This document shows, piece after piece, positions 8,430-15,450 of a DNA stretch of 44,853 bases. Both the position numbers and the translations under genes were made by a program. Under the pieces are notes generated by a model. The model ran no database searches. It was not told the DNA's origin and saw nothing but the letters and a program-made list of their open reading frames with translations. Position 1 is the first letter of the stretch; each line of letters opens with the position of its first letter. The stretch comes from an uncultured Pelagibacteraceae bacterium (GTDB lineage Bacteria > Pseudomonadota > Alphaproteobacteria > Pelagibacterales > Pelagibacteraceae): assembly GCA_902524235.1 (NCBI GenBank), contig CABZCF010000009.1, forward strand, positions 1 to 44,853, read 5' to 3'.

Positions 8430-8573
8430 ATGACTTTTTGTTCTGTATCACTAATTGCATTATTTATTGCTGCACTAGGTATTTTTATTTTTAAAAAACC
8501 CTCAAAGGCAGAGTTAAATAAGTTCGAAAAAGAGGACCAAGAAAGATTTAACTGGTCAAAAATGGGTTTTTAA
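8430..8573 (+). CDS. Putative 47-aa single-span membrane protein
   Basis: Small ORF of 47 codons encoding MTFCSVSLIALFIAALGIFI followed by a charged tail ending FNWSKMGF. One transmembrane helix (about 5-21) is followed by a Lys/Glu-rich cytoplasmic segment, an organisation typical of real small membrane proteins. It fills most of an otherwise empty gap between the fasciclin gene and the Cys-rich secreted protein. The stop codon lies inside a perfect 18-bp palindrome (8563-8580). I recognise no family. Coding is supported only by composition, position and the hydrophobic pattern. Confidence 0.5.
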   Translation: MTFCSVSLIALFIAALGIFIFKKPSKAELNKFEKEDQERFNWSKMGF

Positions 8574-8580
8574 AAACCCA
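8563..8580. repeat. Perfect 18-bp palindrome
   Basis: TGGGTTTTTAAAAACCCA reads the same on both strands and spans the stop codon of the 47-aa ORF. As RNA it could fold as a GGGUU/AACCC hairpin, but no U tract follows, so it is not a typical intrinsic terminator. It lies 11 bp before the next gene start and could be an operator or an RNA-end hairpin. It may also be chance in an AT-rich sequence. Confidence 0.45.
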
Positions 8581-8591
8581 AATAAAATCAA

Positions 8592-9293
8592 ATGAAACTC
8601 TCGTTAAATTTTTTAAAATGGATTCCAATTTTTTTATTAACTCTAACTTTTTCAAACATTTCTATTTCTGCTGAAAAAAATTATTATAAAGATTTAGTTA
8701 CAGATTGGTCTAGGATCTTTCCAGACAATAATAGAAACGCTGCAGGTCCAAAATTTTTCAAGTATATAATTGATAAAGATATTACTTATAATGATTTTGT
8801 TGAATACAACAAATTATACTGTGCTGTATCTGGATCACTAATTGATCCTAATAGCACTGCTGAGTTTGTAAATATAAGTGAGAAAAAAACTGGAAAACAA
8901 ATTTGTGGAAATTATTATAGATGTTGTGTTCCTTGTTCATGTGATTTGATGAAATATACGACGGTTCAAAAAATGAAGCATAAGTTTAAAGATGGATTAA
9001 AAGAATTTTATGTTCTTACAATTAATAATCCTTGTACAAAAAAAGATTTTCCTGAAAGGGTAACAAAAAAATATTTCTGTGATGGTAGTAATATTTCAAA
9101 AGACCAAGTTTATAATCTAGATGGACGAATGGTAATTGGTTTGTTTCATAATACAAAACCATGTAATGATAATGACATAAAAATTGTGAAAGCTCATCCT
9201 GTCACTGGAGAATACTGTGATATCAGAAACAACACTCCTTTAGAAAAATTACAAGCTGGAATGGGAGATATATTTATAAAACTTGCTAGGTAA
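8592..9293 (+). CDS. Secreted cysteine-rich protein of unknown function
   Basis: I recognise no family. It has 233 aa with a signal peptide at about 1-27 (ending SISA) and a mature part with about a dozen Cys, including a dense cluster CGNYYRCCVPCSCDLM near residues 115-130. Further single Cys follow in NNPC, YFCDG, KPCND and EYCDI. The even Cys content and export signal suggest disulphides or a metal site in the periplasm. No membrane segment follows the signal. It sits between the small membrane ORF and the convergent short photolyase, overlapping the latter by 8 bp. Membership of the light-stress set is inferred from position only. Confidence 0.7.
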   Translation: MKLSLNFLKWIPIFLLTLTFSNISISAEKNYYKDLVTDWSRIFPDNNRNAAGPKFFKYIIDKDITYNDFVEYNKLYCAVSGSLIDPNSTAEFVNISEKKTGKQICGNYYRCCVPCSCDLMKYTTVQKMKHKFKDGLKEFYVLTINNPCTKKDFPERVTKKYFCDGSNISKDQVYNLDGRMVIGLFHNTKPCNDNDIKIVKAHPVTGEYCDIRNNTPLEKLQAGMGDIFIKLAR

Positions 9294-10428
9294 ACTTAGC
9301 AATTATCTTAGGTATATAAGTTTTAAAATTAAAAAAACCTTTGTTACAAAATTGCCAAGAAAATTGATCTAATTCCCTATAAATAAATTTATAATTACTT
9401 AAGTTAGACATAACAAAATCCAAATTTTCTCCAACAGATGGATAAAGAATATAAAAATCGCTCTTAATTTCTTTTAATTTATCAACTGAAACAATTTCGC
9501 AATCAATTGACAAACTCTCAATTCTTTCAAGTTGGTCATTAATTAATTCAGATTTAAATTTTATAACGTTATCACTTATTTTGACTTGTCTAAATTCATT
9601 AGAGTTAACTGCTAAAATTATTTTATTAAATTTAAATTTTTTTAAATTTGAAATTTCAAATGACAAACTATTTTCAAAAATAATAAGAGTTTTATCTTCA
9701 TTTATTGTTGGATTAATAAAATCATTCTTAATAATTGAATAAGTTTTATCGGCCATTTTGGGAGGTGCATTTTCATTTAATTTTATATTTTGAAACCTAT
9801 TATTAGTAAATTTTTTTATGTTCCATTCTGATGCTAAGTAATGTTTACCTTGTGTTTGAATACCAGCAACCCATCTCCAACCCAATGTGTTTGAAGCTGC
9901 ATCTCCATCATAAAGATGCTTTAAAAAAAATTCTGCTCCTAATTGCCAAGGTAAATCAAGTGTGAAAATCCATATACTAGCAAACCACATTCTCGTATGA
10001 TTGTGTAAGTAATTGTGTGTTTTTAATTCTTTTACCCACTCATCAAAACATTCGATATTAGTTTTTCCTTCTACAGCTTTTAGATAATTGATATCCTCTT
10101 TATATTTCTCTCTTATGCTATTTAAGCTAATTATATAATCACTCCAAACAGACGGTCTTAGCTCTAACCATCCTTTCCAATAAGTTCTCCAAAGCACTTC
10201 TTGAATAAATTTTTCATTTTTATTAAAGGAATATTTTGCTAGTGATTTTTTAATAATTTCAACTTCGTTAAGAACTCCATGAGTTATATATGGGGACAAA
10301 CAAGAAACATTACTACGTTTATCAGGTCCAAAATCAAAATTCCTCAATTTTGAATAGTCTGATAAGTTTTTTTCAACAAATCTATCTAACTTTTCAATGG
10401 CTTTCGCCCTAGATGTCTCGAAATTCAT
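9286..10428 (-). CDS. Short photolyase/cryptochrome-like FAD protein with C-terminal alpha/beta domain
   Basis: The photolyase FAD-binding domain is at the very N-terminus: LSPYITHGVL near 45-54, LWRTYWKGWLE, HNHTRMWFASIW and HLYDGDAASNTLGWRWVAG. The usual N-terminal antenna domain is missing. After about residue 245 come alternating strands and helices (TLIIFEN, KIILAVN, CEIVSVD, DFYILYP, YKFIYREL) that look like a Rossmann-type domain, giving a reversed domain order. The FAD-contacting Asp/Asn in DGDAASN are intact. It is probably a repair enzyme of the short photolyase-like group or a sensor. It lies 6 bp downstream of argG on the same strand, so probably co-transcribed. Confidence 0.8.
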   Translation of the reverse strand: MNFETSRAKAIEKLDRFVEKNLSDYSKLRNFDFGPDKRSNVSCLSPYITHGVLNEVEIIKKSLAKYSFNKNEKFIQEVLWRTYWKGWLELRPSVWSDYIISLNSIREKYKEDINYLKAVEGKTNIECFDEWVKELKTHNYLHNHTRMWFASIWIFTLDLPWQLGAEFFLKHLYDGDAASNTLGWRWVAGIQTQGKHYLASEWNIKKFTNNRFQNIKLNENAPPKMADKTYSIIKNDFINPTINEDKTLIIFENSLSFEISNLKKFKFNKIILAVNSNEFRQVKISDNVIKFKSELINDQLERIESLSIDCEIVSVDKLKEIKSDFYILYPSVGENLDFVMSNLSNYKFIYRELDQFSWQFCNKGFFNFKTYIPKIIAKFT

Positions 10429-10434
10429 AATTAT

Positions 10435-11619
10435 TTATTTTAGCTTTTTTTTGTGAAAATTAATAAATCTCTCAACGTTTGATTTATTAAATGTTTTATT
10501 TTCCTCAAACGAAACTTTTTTCATTGAATAAGCTTTGCTCTTAGTTTGTCTTGAATAAATTGTTATATTTCCTTTATAGAGTTTTAATTTTACTGAACCG
10601 TTTACTTTATTTCTTTTGTCATCAATAACCCTTTGTAACTTAAATCTTTCTTTAGAAAACCAATATCCATTATAAATTAATTCTGCATATCTTGGCATTA
10701 CCTTATCTTTTTTATGCGTAGTCTTTTTATCAACAGTGACGGACTCTATTGCTCTATGAGCATGAAGTAATAATGTTCCACCAGGGGTTTCATAAACACC
10801 TCTAGACTTTATTCCTATAAATCTATTTTCAACTAGATCAACTCTTCCAATTCCATTTTTACCAGCTAACTGATTAAGTTTTTCTAAAAGTTTAGCAGGA
10901 GAAGTTTTTTTTCCATTAATTCCATAAGGATCTCCATTTTTAAAATTGATGGTCACAAAACTTGACTTATTTGGAGCTTTCTCTGGAGATATTGTTCTTT
11001 GATATATAAACTCCGGGGCAAAATTTTTTGGATTTTCTAATGCTTTGCCTTCTGTAGAAGTATGAAATAAATTATCGTCAACAGAAAATGGTGGTGCACC
11101 TTTCTTATCTTTAGTAATAGGTATTTTGTTTTTTTTTGCGTACTTAATTAAATCAGATCTTGAATTCATTGTCCAAATACGCCAAGGGGCGATCACTTTT
11201 ATTTTTGGCGCAAAATAATAATACCCTAGCTCAAATCTCACCTGATCATTTCCTTTTCCCGTTGAGCCATGTGATACGGCAAAAGCTTTAAATTTCTTTG
11301 CAATTCTGATTTGATCTTTAGCAATTAAAGGTCTTGCAATAGATGTGCCAAGTAAATATGTACCTTCATACAAAGCATGACCTCTGATCATTGGATAAAC
11401 GTAGTCCTTTACAAAAACATCCTTTAAATCATTGATTATAATATTTTTTACACCTAGTTTTTTTGCATTATTGATAATTTTTTTTTTATCCATTTCCTGA
11501 CCCACATCAGCTGTGTATGCAATAACTTCAGCATCATAATTTTCCTGAAGCCATTTAAGTATAATGGAGGTATCTAGTCCACCGGAGTAGGCTAAAACAA
11601 TTTTTTTTTTTGATTTCAT
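10435..11619 (-). CDS. argG: Argininosuccinate synthase
   Basis: Catalyses ATP-dependent condensation of citrulline and aspartate in arginine biosynthesis, in the cytoplasm. The N-terminal ATP pyrophosphatase P-loop is AYSGGLDTSIILKWL (residues 9-23). Family blocks follow: YLLGTSIARPLIAK, SHGSTGKGNDQVRFE and NRFIGIKSRGVYETPGG. At 394 aa it matches family length with no disruption. It lies between the IalB-family gene (7 bp upstream) and the short photolyase gene (6 bp downstream), all on the minus strand. Confidence 0.97.
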   Translation of the reverse strand: MKSKKKIVLAYSGGLDTSIILKWLQENYDAEVIAYTADVGQEMDKKKIINNAKKLGVKNIIINDLKDVFVKDYVYPMIRGHALYEGTYLLGTSIARPLIAKDQIRIAKKFKAFAVSHGSTGKGNDQVRFELGYYYFAPKIKVIAPWRIWTMNSRSDLIKYAKKNKIPITKDKKGAPPFSVDDNLFHTSTEGKALENPKNFAPEFIYQRTISPEKAPNKSSFVTINFKNGDPYGINGKKTSPAKLLEKLNQLAGKNGIGRVDLVENRFIGIKSRGVYETPGGTLLLHAHRAIESVTVDKKTTHKKDKVMPRYAELIYNGYWFSKERFKLQRVIDDKRNKVNGSVKLKLYKGNITIYSRQTKSKAYSMKKVSFEENKTFNKSNVERFINFHKKKLK

Positions 11620-11626
11620 TCAAAAA

Positions 11627-12139
11627 TTATGTGCAACTTTTTTTTGCAGCACCATAAGCTTTTGTAAAACCCATTAAAGAATAATGGTCAATAGTTTGCG
11701 ACCCTTCTTTATTATAACCCGTAACCATAATTCTTGATGCTTTTTTCATAGTTTTAATAATTTTTCTCTCAATTTTATTATCAGCAATCCAGGCAAAACC
11801 TTCTTGTTTGATATCAAATTTATAGTTTTTCTTTCCTGATTTTGCAGAAACTGTATTCTGATTGTTATAATTGTAGCCAGATGTTGTGCTTACTTCGTCA
11901 ACTATTTTTTCATTGGGTCTAAAACTTACAAAAAGTCTTGCTTCTCTCTCTACTTTTTTTGGAGATTGCAAGACAGGCTTAGATTGTGCAAAACAAACTT
12001 TTTCAACCCCATTCAGGTATACCACTGCCTCCCAATCTTTATATTTACCGACCTTCTTAATTTCTTCCGCATTAACTAAACTAGAGCATATAAAGAAAGA
12101 TAAAAATAATTTTATTATAAGTTTTTTAATTAAGGACAT
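11627..12139 (-). CDS. Invasion-associated locus B (IalB) family protein
   Basis: Exported protein of 170 aa with a signal peptide of about 24 residues (ending VNA). The IalB domain begins KYKDWEAVVY and includes VCFAQSKP, REARLFVSFRPNE and a C-terminal MVTGYNKEGSQTIDHYSLMG with GAAKKSC. Two Cys (VCFAQ and the penultimate residue) could form a disulphide. The family is widespread in alphaproteobacteria. Despite its name it has no demonstrated virulence role in free-living species, and a periplasmic or envelope function is inferred. It overlaps the aldo/keto reductase gene by 10 bp. Confidence 0.88.
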   Translation of the reverse strand: MSLIKKLIIKLFLSFFICSSLVNAEEIKKVGKYKDWEAVVYLNGVEKVCFAQSKPVLQSPKKVEREARLFVSFRPNEKIVDEVSTTSGYNYNNQNTVSAKSGKKNYKFDIKQEGFAWIADNKIERKIIKTMKKASRIMVTGYNKEGSQTIDHYSLMGFTKAYGAAKKSCT

Positions 12140-13164
12140 GGATTGGGATATTTTCTTTGAATTGAGTTAATTTCATTTATTACATCTTTATGTAAATTTA
12201 CTTTTACACTTTCTATATTTGTTTTCAACTGGTCCATAGTAGTCGCACCAATTATCACACTTGTCATAAAGTCTTGAATCTCGCAAAATTTAATAGACAT
12301 TTGACTCATATCTAAATTATATTTTTTACTAATTTGATAATATTCCTCTACTGCGTTCTCAGATTGTGGTTTTCTATATCTTCCCCAAAATTCATAGTCC
12401 CTCTCTATTCTTGAACCTTTAGGCATCGCACCGTTTCTATATTTACCACTTAAATAACCACTTGCTAAAGGAGAATAAGATAAACAACCAATTTGTTCTC
12501 TAATCGATACCTCAGCAAGACCGACCTCATAGGATCTATTAAGTAAACTATAAGGATTTTGAATAGACATCATTCGTGGTAAATTTTTATCCTTTGATAA
12601 GTGAATATAATTCATAACTCCCCAAGGTGTTTCATTAGATAAACCGATATATCTAATTTTTCCCTCATCAATATATTTTTGTAAATGATTAAGCACATCT
12701 TCAAATTGACTCCATTCACTTTCTTTATGTATGTACCCAAGTTTCCCAAAATTATTTACATTCCTTTCTGGCCAATGTAATTGATATAAATCTATATATT
12801 CTGTTTTTAATCTTTTAAGACTATTATTAAGAGCACTTTCAAGATTTTTTCCAACAAAACTATTTTCGCCATTTCTAAGATAATCTCTCGAAGGTCCTGC
12901 AACTTTTGTTGCAAGCACAACTTCATCTCTTTTTTTTGATTTAGAAAACCAATTACCGATAATTTCCTCTGTTAATCCATAAGTATTTTTTTTTGGTGGT
13001 ACGGAATAAAGCTCGGCAGTATCCCAAAAATTTACACCGTTTTCTAAGGCATAATTCATTTGTTCAAAAGCATCTTCTTCGCTATTTTGCTCTCCCCAGG
13101 TCATTGTACCGAGACAAATTGTGCTAACATTTAGGTCAGTATTTCCTAATTTTTTATAATTCAT
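12130..13164 (-). CDS. Aldo/keto reductase, Tas-like
   Basis: NADP(H)-dependent aldo/keto reductase with a TIM-barrel fold, 344 aa. It opens MNYKKLGNTDLNVSTICLG, the family start. Catalytic Asp and Tyr lie in FWDTAELYSVP, with Lys in VLATKVAGP and His in DLYQLHWPERN. The cofactor-binding end includes SVIIGATTMDQLKTNIES. The YSVPPKK stretch and SIQNPYSLLNR resemble Tas (YghZ/MgrA branch). The substrate is unknown. It heads the minus-strand run AKR-ialB-argG-photolyase and is divergent from the Bax-inhibitor-1 gene across 70 bp. Confidence 0.92.
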   Translation of the reverse strand: MNYKKLGNTDLNVSTICLGTMTWGEQNSEEDAFEQMNYALENGVNFWDTAELYSVPPKKNTYGLTEEIIGNWFSKSKKRDEVVLATKVAGPSRDYLRNGENSFVGKNLESALNNSLKRLKTEYIDLYQLHWPERNVNNFGKLGYIHKESEWSQFEDVLNHLQKYIDEGKIRYIGLSNETPWGVMNYIHLSKDKNLPRMMSIQNPYSLLNRSYEVGLAEVSIREQIGCLSYSPLASGYLSGKYRNGAMPKGSRIERDYEFWGRYRKPQSENAVEEYYQISKKYNLDMSQMSIKFCEIQDFMTSVIIGATTMDQLKTNIESVKVNLHKDVINEINSIQRKYPNPCP

Positions 13165-13199
13165 AATTTTTTAATTAGCATTTGTTAGTGTTTGACTGC

Positions 13200-13228
13200 T
13201 TGAAAATATATTAAAATATTACTATATA
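13200..13228 (+). promoter_or_regulatory. Candidate promoter of the Bax-inhibitor-1 gene
   Basis: TTGAAA (13200-13205) and TATATA (13223-13228) are separated by exactly 17 bp. The predicted start of transcription falls about 7 bp after the -10 element, at or next to the ATG at 13235, so the mRNA would be leaderless or nearly so. No Shine-Dalgarno sequence is visible. The AT-rich background makes -10 matches frequent. Confidence 0.4.
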
Positions 13229-13234
13229 TATTCT

Positions 13235-13993
13235 ATGGAATTTAACAGAAATAATATTTTAAATAAAACAACAACTGCAAAAAAAGCAGTTGTTATGGAT
13301 GAAGGTTTAAGAGCTTACATGCTTAAAGTCTATAATTATATGTCAACAGGAGTTTTGTTAACAGGAATAGTTGCTCTATTAACATTTAAAATGTCAGTAG
13401 TGACTAGCACCGATGGTTCAATAGTTGGTCTTACAGAAATTGGAAACGCTATATATCTATCGGGTCTTAAATGGATTATAATGTTGGCGCCATTAGGTAT
13501 TGTACTTTATATGAGCTTTGGGATGAATAAAATGAGTGCATCAAAAGCTCAAACAACTTTTTGGGTCTTTGCAGGTTTGATGGGTCTATCTCTTTCTTCA
13601 ATATTACTTGTTTACACAGGATTAAGTGTTACTAGAGTATTCTTTATCACTTCCGCAACCTTTGGAGCAATGAGTATTTATGGTTATACAACTAAAAGAG
13701 ATTTAACTAAATTTGGATCTTTCTTAATGATGGGCTTGATAGGAATTATAATTGCATCATTAGTGAATATTTTTTTAAAATCCTCAATGATGTATTTTGT
13801 CATCTCAATTTTAGGTGTTTTAATTTTTGTTGGCTTAACTGCATACGATACACAAAAGATCAAAAACATGTACGCAGCATCAGATAGTGGTGAGTTGATG
13901 GGTAAGAAAGCAATAATGGGTGCTTTGACATTATACCTGGATTTTATAAACCTTTTTATTATGTTACTAAGATTGTTCGGTCAGAGAAGATAA
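13235..13993 (+). CDS. Bax inhibitor-1 / YccA family membrane protein
   Basis: Inner-membrane protein of 252 aa in the BI-1 (TMBIM) family, members of which include calcium-leak channels and FtsH-associated YccA. A cytoplasmic N-terminus (about 1-35) is followed by seven hydrophobic spans. The family signature near the end is LTAYDTQKIKNMY with its conserved Asp, then GALTLYLDFINLFIMLLRLF. It looks complete. The start ATG has no visible Shine-Dalgarno and lies close to a candidate promoter. Its stop abuts the convergent DUF2794 stop with zero spacing (TAATTA). Confidence 0.93.
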   Translation: MEFNRNNILNKTTTAKKAVVMDEGLRAYMLKVYNYMSTGVLLTGIVALLTFKMSVVTSTDGSIVGLTEIGNAIYLSGLKWIIMLAPLGIVLYMSFGMNKMSASKAQTTFWVFAGLMGLSLSSILLVYTGLSVTRVFFITSATFGAMSIYGYTTKRDLTKFGSFLMMGLIGIIIASLVNIFLKSSMMYFVISILGVLIFVGLTAYDTQKIKNMYAASDSGELMGKKAIMGALTLYLDFINLFIMLLRLFGQRR

Positions 13994-14341
13994 TTATCTC
14001 TGAAGCTTTTTCCAATTAGTATTATTCAATAAATTCTCAAGATTGTCTGAATTTCGATAGATAACACCTTTTGAATCTGTTATTAAGTATTTAAAATTTT
14101 TATTATTTGGTTTAAAATTTTTGCAAATTTTATACATAGCATTTTCTGCTGTGTTTTTAAAAACACTAAATCCAACTTGCTTAGCAGAAATTGTTAATCC
14201 ATAGTCTCTCCAAGATCCTTCAGAGACCATCTTAGCATAAAGATTTAATATGATTTTTAGTTCTTTTTTTTCAAAAAAATTATTTTTTATATTAAAATCA
14301 AAATTATTATTGACTATAAGTTTTAAGTTAGTTTTCATCAA
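13994..14341 (-). CDS. DUF2794 family protein
   Basis: Small cytoplasmic protein of 115 aa matching the alphaproteobacterial DUF2794 pattern: F-ELK-ILNLYAKMVSEGSWRDY, then AKQVGFSVFKNTAENAMYKI and YLITDSKGVIYRNSDNL. No known biochemical function. It overlaps the end of the ispZ/yciB gene by 14 bp, so the two are coupled. Similar pairing with neighbouring division or envelope genes is seen across alphaproteobacteria, but its role is not known. Confidence 0.85.
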   Translation of the reverse strand: MMKTNLKLIVNNNFDFNIKNNFFEKKELKIILNLYAKMVSEGSWRDYGLTISAKQVGFSVFKNTAENAMYKICKNFKPNNKNFKYLITDSKGVIYRNSDNLENLLNNTNWKKLQR

Positions 14342-14882
14342 TCTTATACTTGTTTATTAGACCTATTTGAAAAGCTGTAAATACAAAAGTTATAGGTAGT
14401 AACCCCCAAACTTTGAAATTAACCCAAAATTCCTCTGATTGAGTTCTCCAAACAGCTTCGTTTAGAATAGCTAATCCAAAAAAGAAGTAAATCCACCTAT
14501 TTGTTAGAATTTTCCAACCCTCATCTTTAAGTGGTAAAGATTTACCTAAAAATTTTTTTAAAAGTGGTTGGGATGAAAAAAATTTTCCAAATATTAATAC
14601 AAATCCAAATAAAATATTAACTACCGTAGGTTTAATATAAATAAATATAGGATTATCAAAATAAATTGTTAATGATCCAAAAAAAGTAATTAATATTCCT
14701 CCTACAAGAGGAATCATTGGAATTTTTTTTTCTAAGAACCAAATAATTACAACTGCTATTAATGTTGCAACTATAAATGGTGGTATAGCGACTTTAAGAT
14801 CTTTACCGCTATTATAATAAATACTAAAGAAAACCAATAACGGACCAAAGTCTGTGACAAATTTGATTAAAGATTTATTCAC
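14328..14882 (-). CDS. ispZ: Inner-membrane septation protein A family (YciB/IspZ)
   Basis: Polytopic membrane protein of 184 aa with about five spans. It matches the YciB/IspZ family through KFVTDFGPLLVFFSIYY at the N-terminus, then FGKFFSSQPLLKKFLGKSL, LNEAVWRTQSEEFWVNFKVW and PITFVFTAFQIGLI. Members are linked to envelope integrity and septation in enterobacteria. In alphaproteobacteria the gene often lies near ftsY and the ccm genes. Here ccm is less than 1 kb away, but ftsY is about 19 kb away. Confidence 0.92.
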   Translation of the reverse strand: MNKSLIKFVTDFGPLLVFFSIYYNSGKDLKVAIPPFIVATLIAVVIIWFLEKKIPMIPLVGGILITFFGSLTIYFDNPIFIYIKPTVVNILFGFVLIFGKFFSSQPLLKKFLGKSLPLKDEGWKILTNRWIYFFFGLAILNEAVWRTQSEEFWVNFKVWGLLPITFVFTAFQIGLINKYKIDEN

Positions 14883-14958
14883 ACTTCATATTAACAGATT
14901 AAAAAAACAATCATATTTTTTTTATTGATTTTTTTTAACAAATCCCCATACTAATAAT

Positions 14959-15279
14959 GTGACTATTCAAAAAGCAAAATTTTCTATTGGAGATGTGGTA
15001 AAACACAGACATTTTGATTTCAGGGGCGTAATATATGATGTTGATTTTGAATTTAATAATTCAGAAGAGTGGTATCAATCTATACCTAAAAATGTAAGAC
15101 CAAGAAAAGATCAGCCATTTTATCATTTGCTAGCAGAAAACGATGAAATCACATACGAGGCTTATGTCTCAGAACAAAATCTGTTGGTAGATAACTCAGG
15201 TGAGCCTATTAAGCATCCTTTAATTAATGAAATATTCTCAGGAAAAAGAGGATCAAGTTATTTTAAACCCTCAAATTAA
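14959..15279 (+). CDS. hspQ: Heat-shock protein HspQ
   Basis: HspQ/YccV-type protein of 106 aa, a hemimethylated-DNA-binding-fold protein that in enterobacteria is a specificity factor for Lon. Diagnostic stretches are FSIGDVVKHRHFDFRGVI, FNNSEEWYQSIP, PFYHLLAENDEITYEAYV and HPLINEIF. The start is GTG at 14959; the overlapping ATG at 14957 is out of frame and stops at once. There is no clear Shine-Dalgarno. It is divergent from ispZ across 76 bp of AT-rich sequence. Confidence 0.92.
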   Translation: MTIQKAKFSIGDVVKHRHFDFRGVIYDVDFEFNNSEEWYQSIPKNVRPRKDQPFYHLLAENDEITYEAYVSEQNLLVDNSGEPIKHPLINEIFSGKRGSSYFKPSN

Positions 15280-15334
15280 AAAATAGGTCAATTTTTAAAC
15301 ACATTTAACTCAAAACTTAGACATATCTAACAAT

Positions 15335-15340
15335 TATAAT
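15335..15340 (+). promoter_or_regulatory. Candidate -10 element of the ccm operon
   Basis: A perfect TATAAT lies 8 bp before the first base of the 16-bp hairpin at 15349, which would place the RNA start at or just before the stem. No good -35 match is found 15-18 bp upstream, so this rests on the -10 and its position alone. Confidence 0.4.
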
Positions 15341-15348
15341 TTAATTAA

Positions 15349-15406
15349 TCTGGCCAAGGATACAAACTTTCTTCCTTATTTATCTCCCTCTGTGTTCTTG
15401 GTCAGA
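15349..15406 (+). ncRNA. Structured RNA hairpin in the ccmC leader
   Basis: Left arm 15349-15364 (TCTGGCCAAGGATACA) pairs without a break to right arm 15391-15406 (TGTGTTCTTGGTCAGA), giving 16 consecutive pairs. Three are G-U wobbles that pair only in plus-strand RNA; on the other strand they become A-C mismatches. The 26-nt loop (15365-15390) is pyrimidine-rich with CUUCCUU and CUCCCUC, which could bind purine-rich ribosome-binding sites. No T tract follows, so it is not an intrinsic terminator. It lies 44 nt before the ccmC start. It could be a cis leader or a free small RNA. No family recognised. Confidence 0.65.
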
Positions 15407-15450
15407 ATTATATATAGAAAATATTTTCATAATGATTATGTATCTTTCAA

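Noticed and set aside
15349-15406. The ccmC hairpin as an intrinsic terminator of hspQ
   Set aside because: The right arm is followed by ATTATATATAG, not a T tract, and the 26-nt loop is far larger than in typical terminators.
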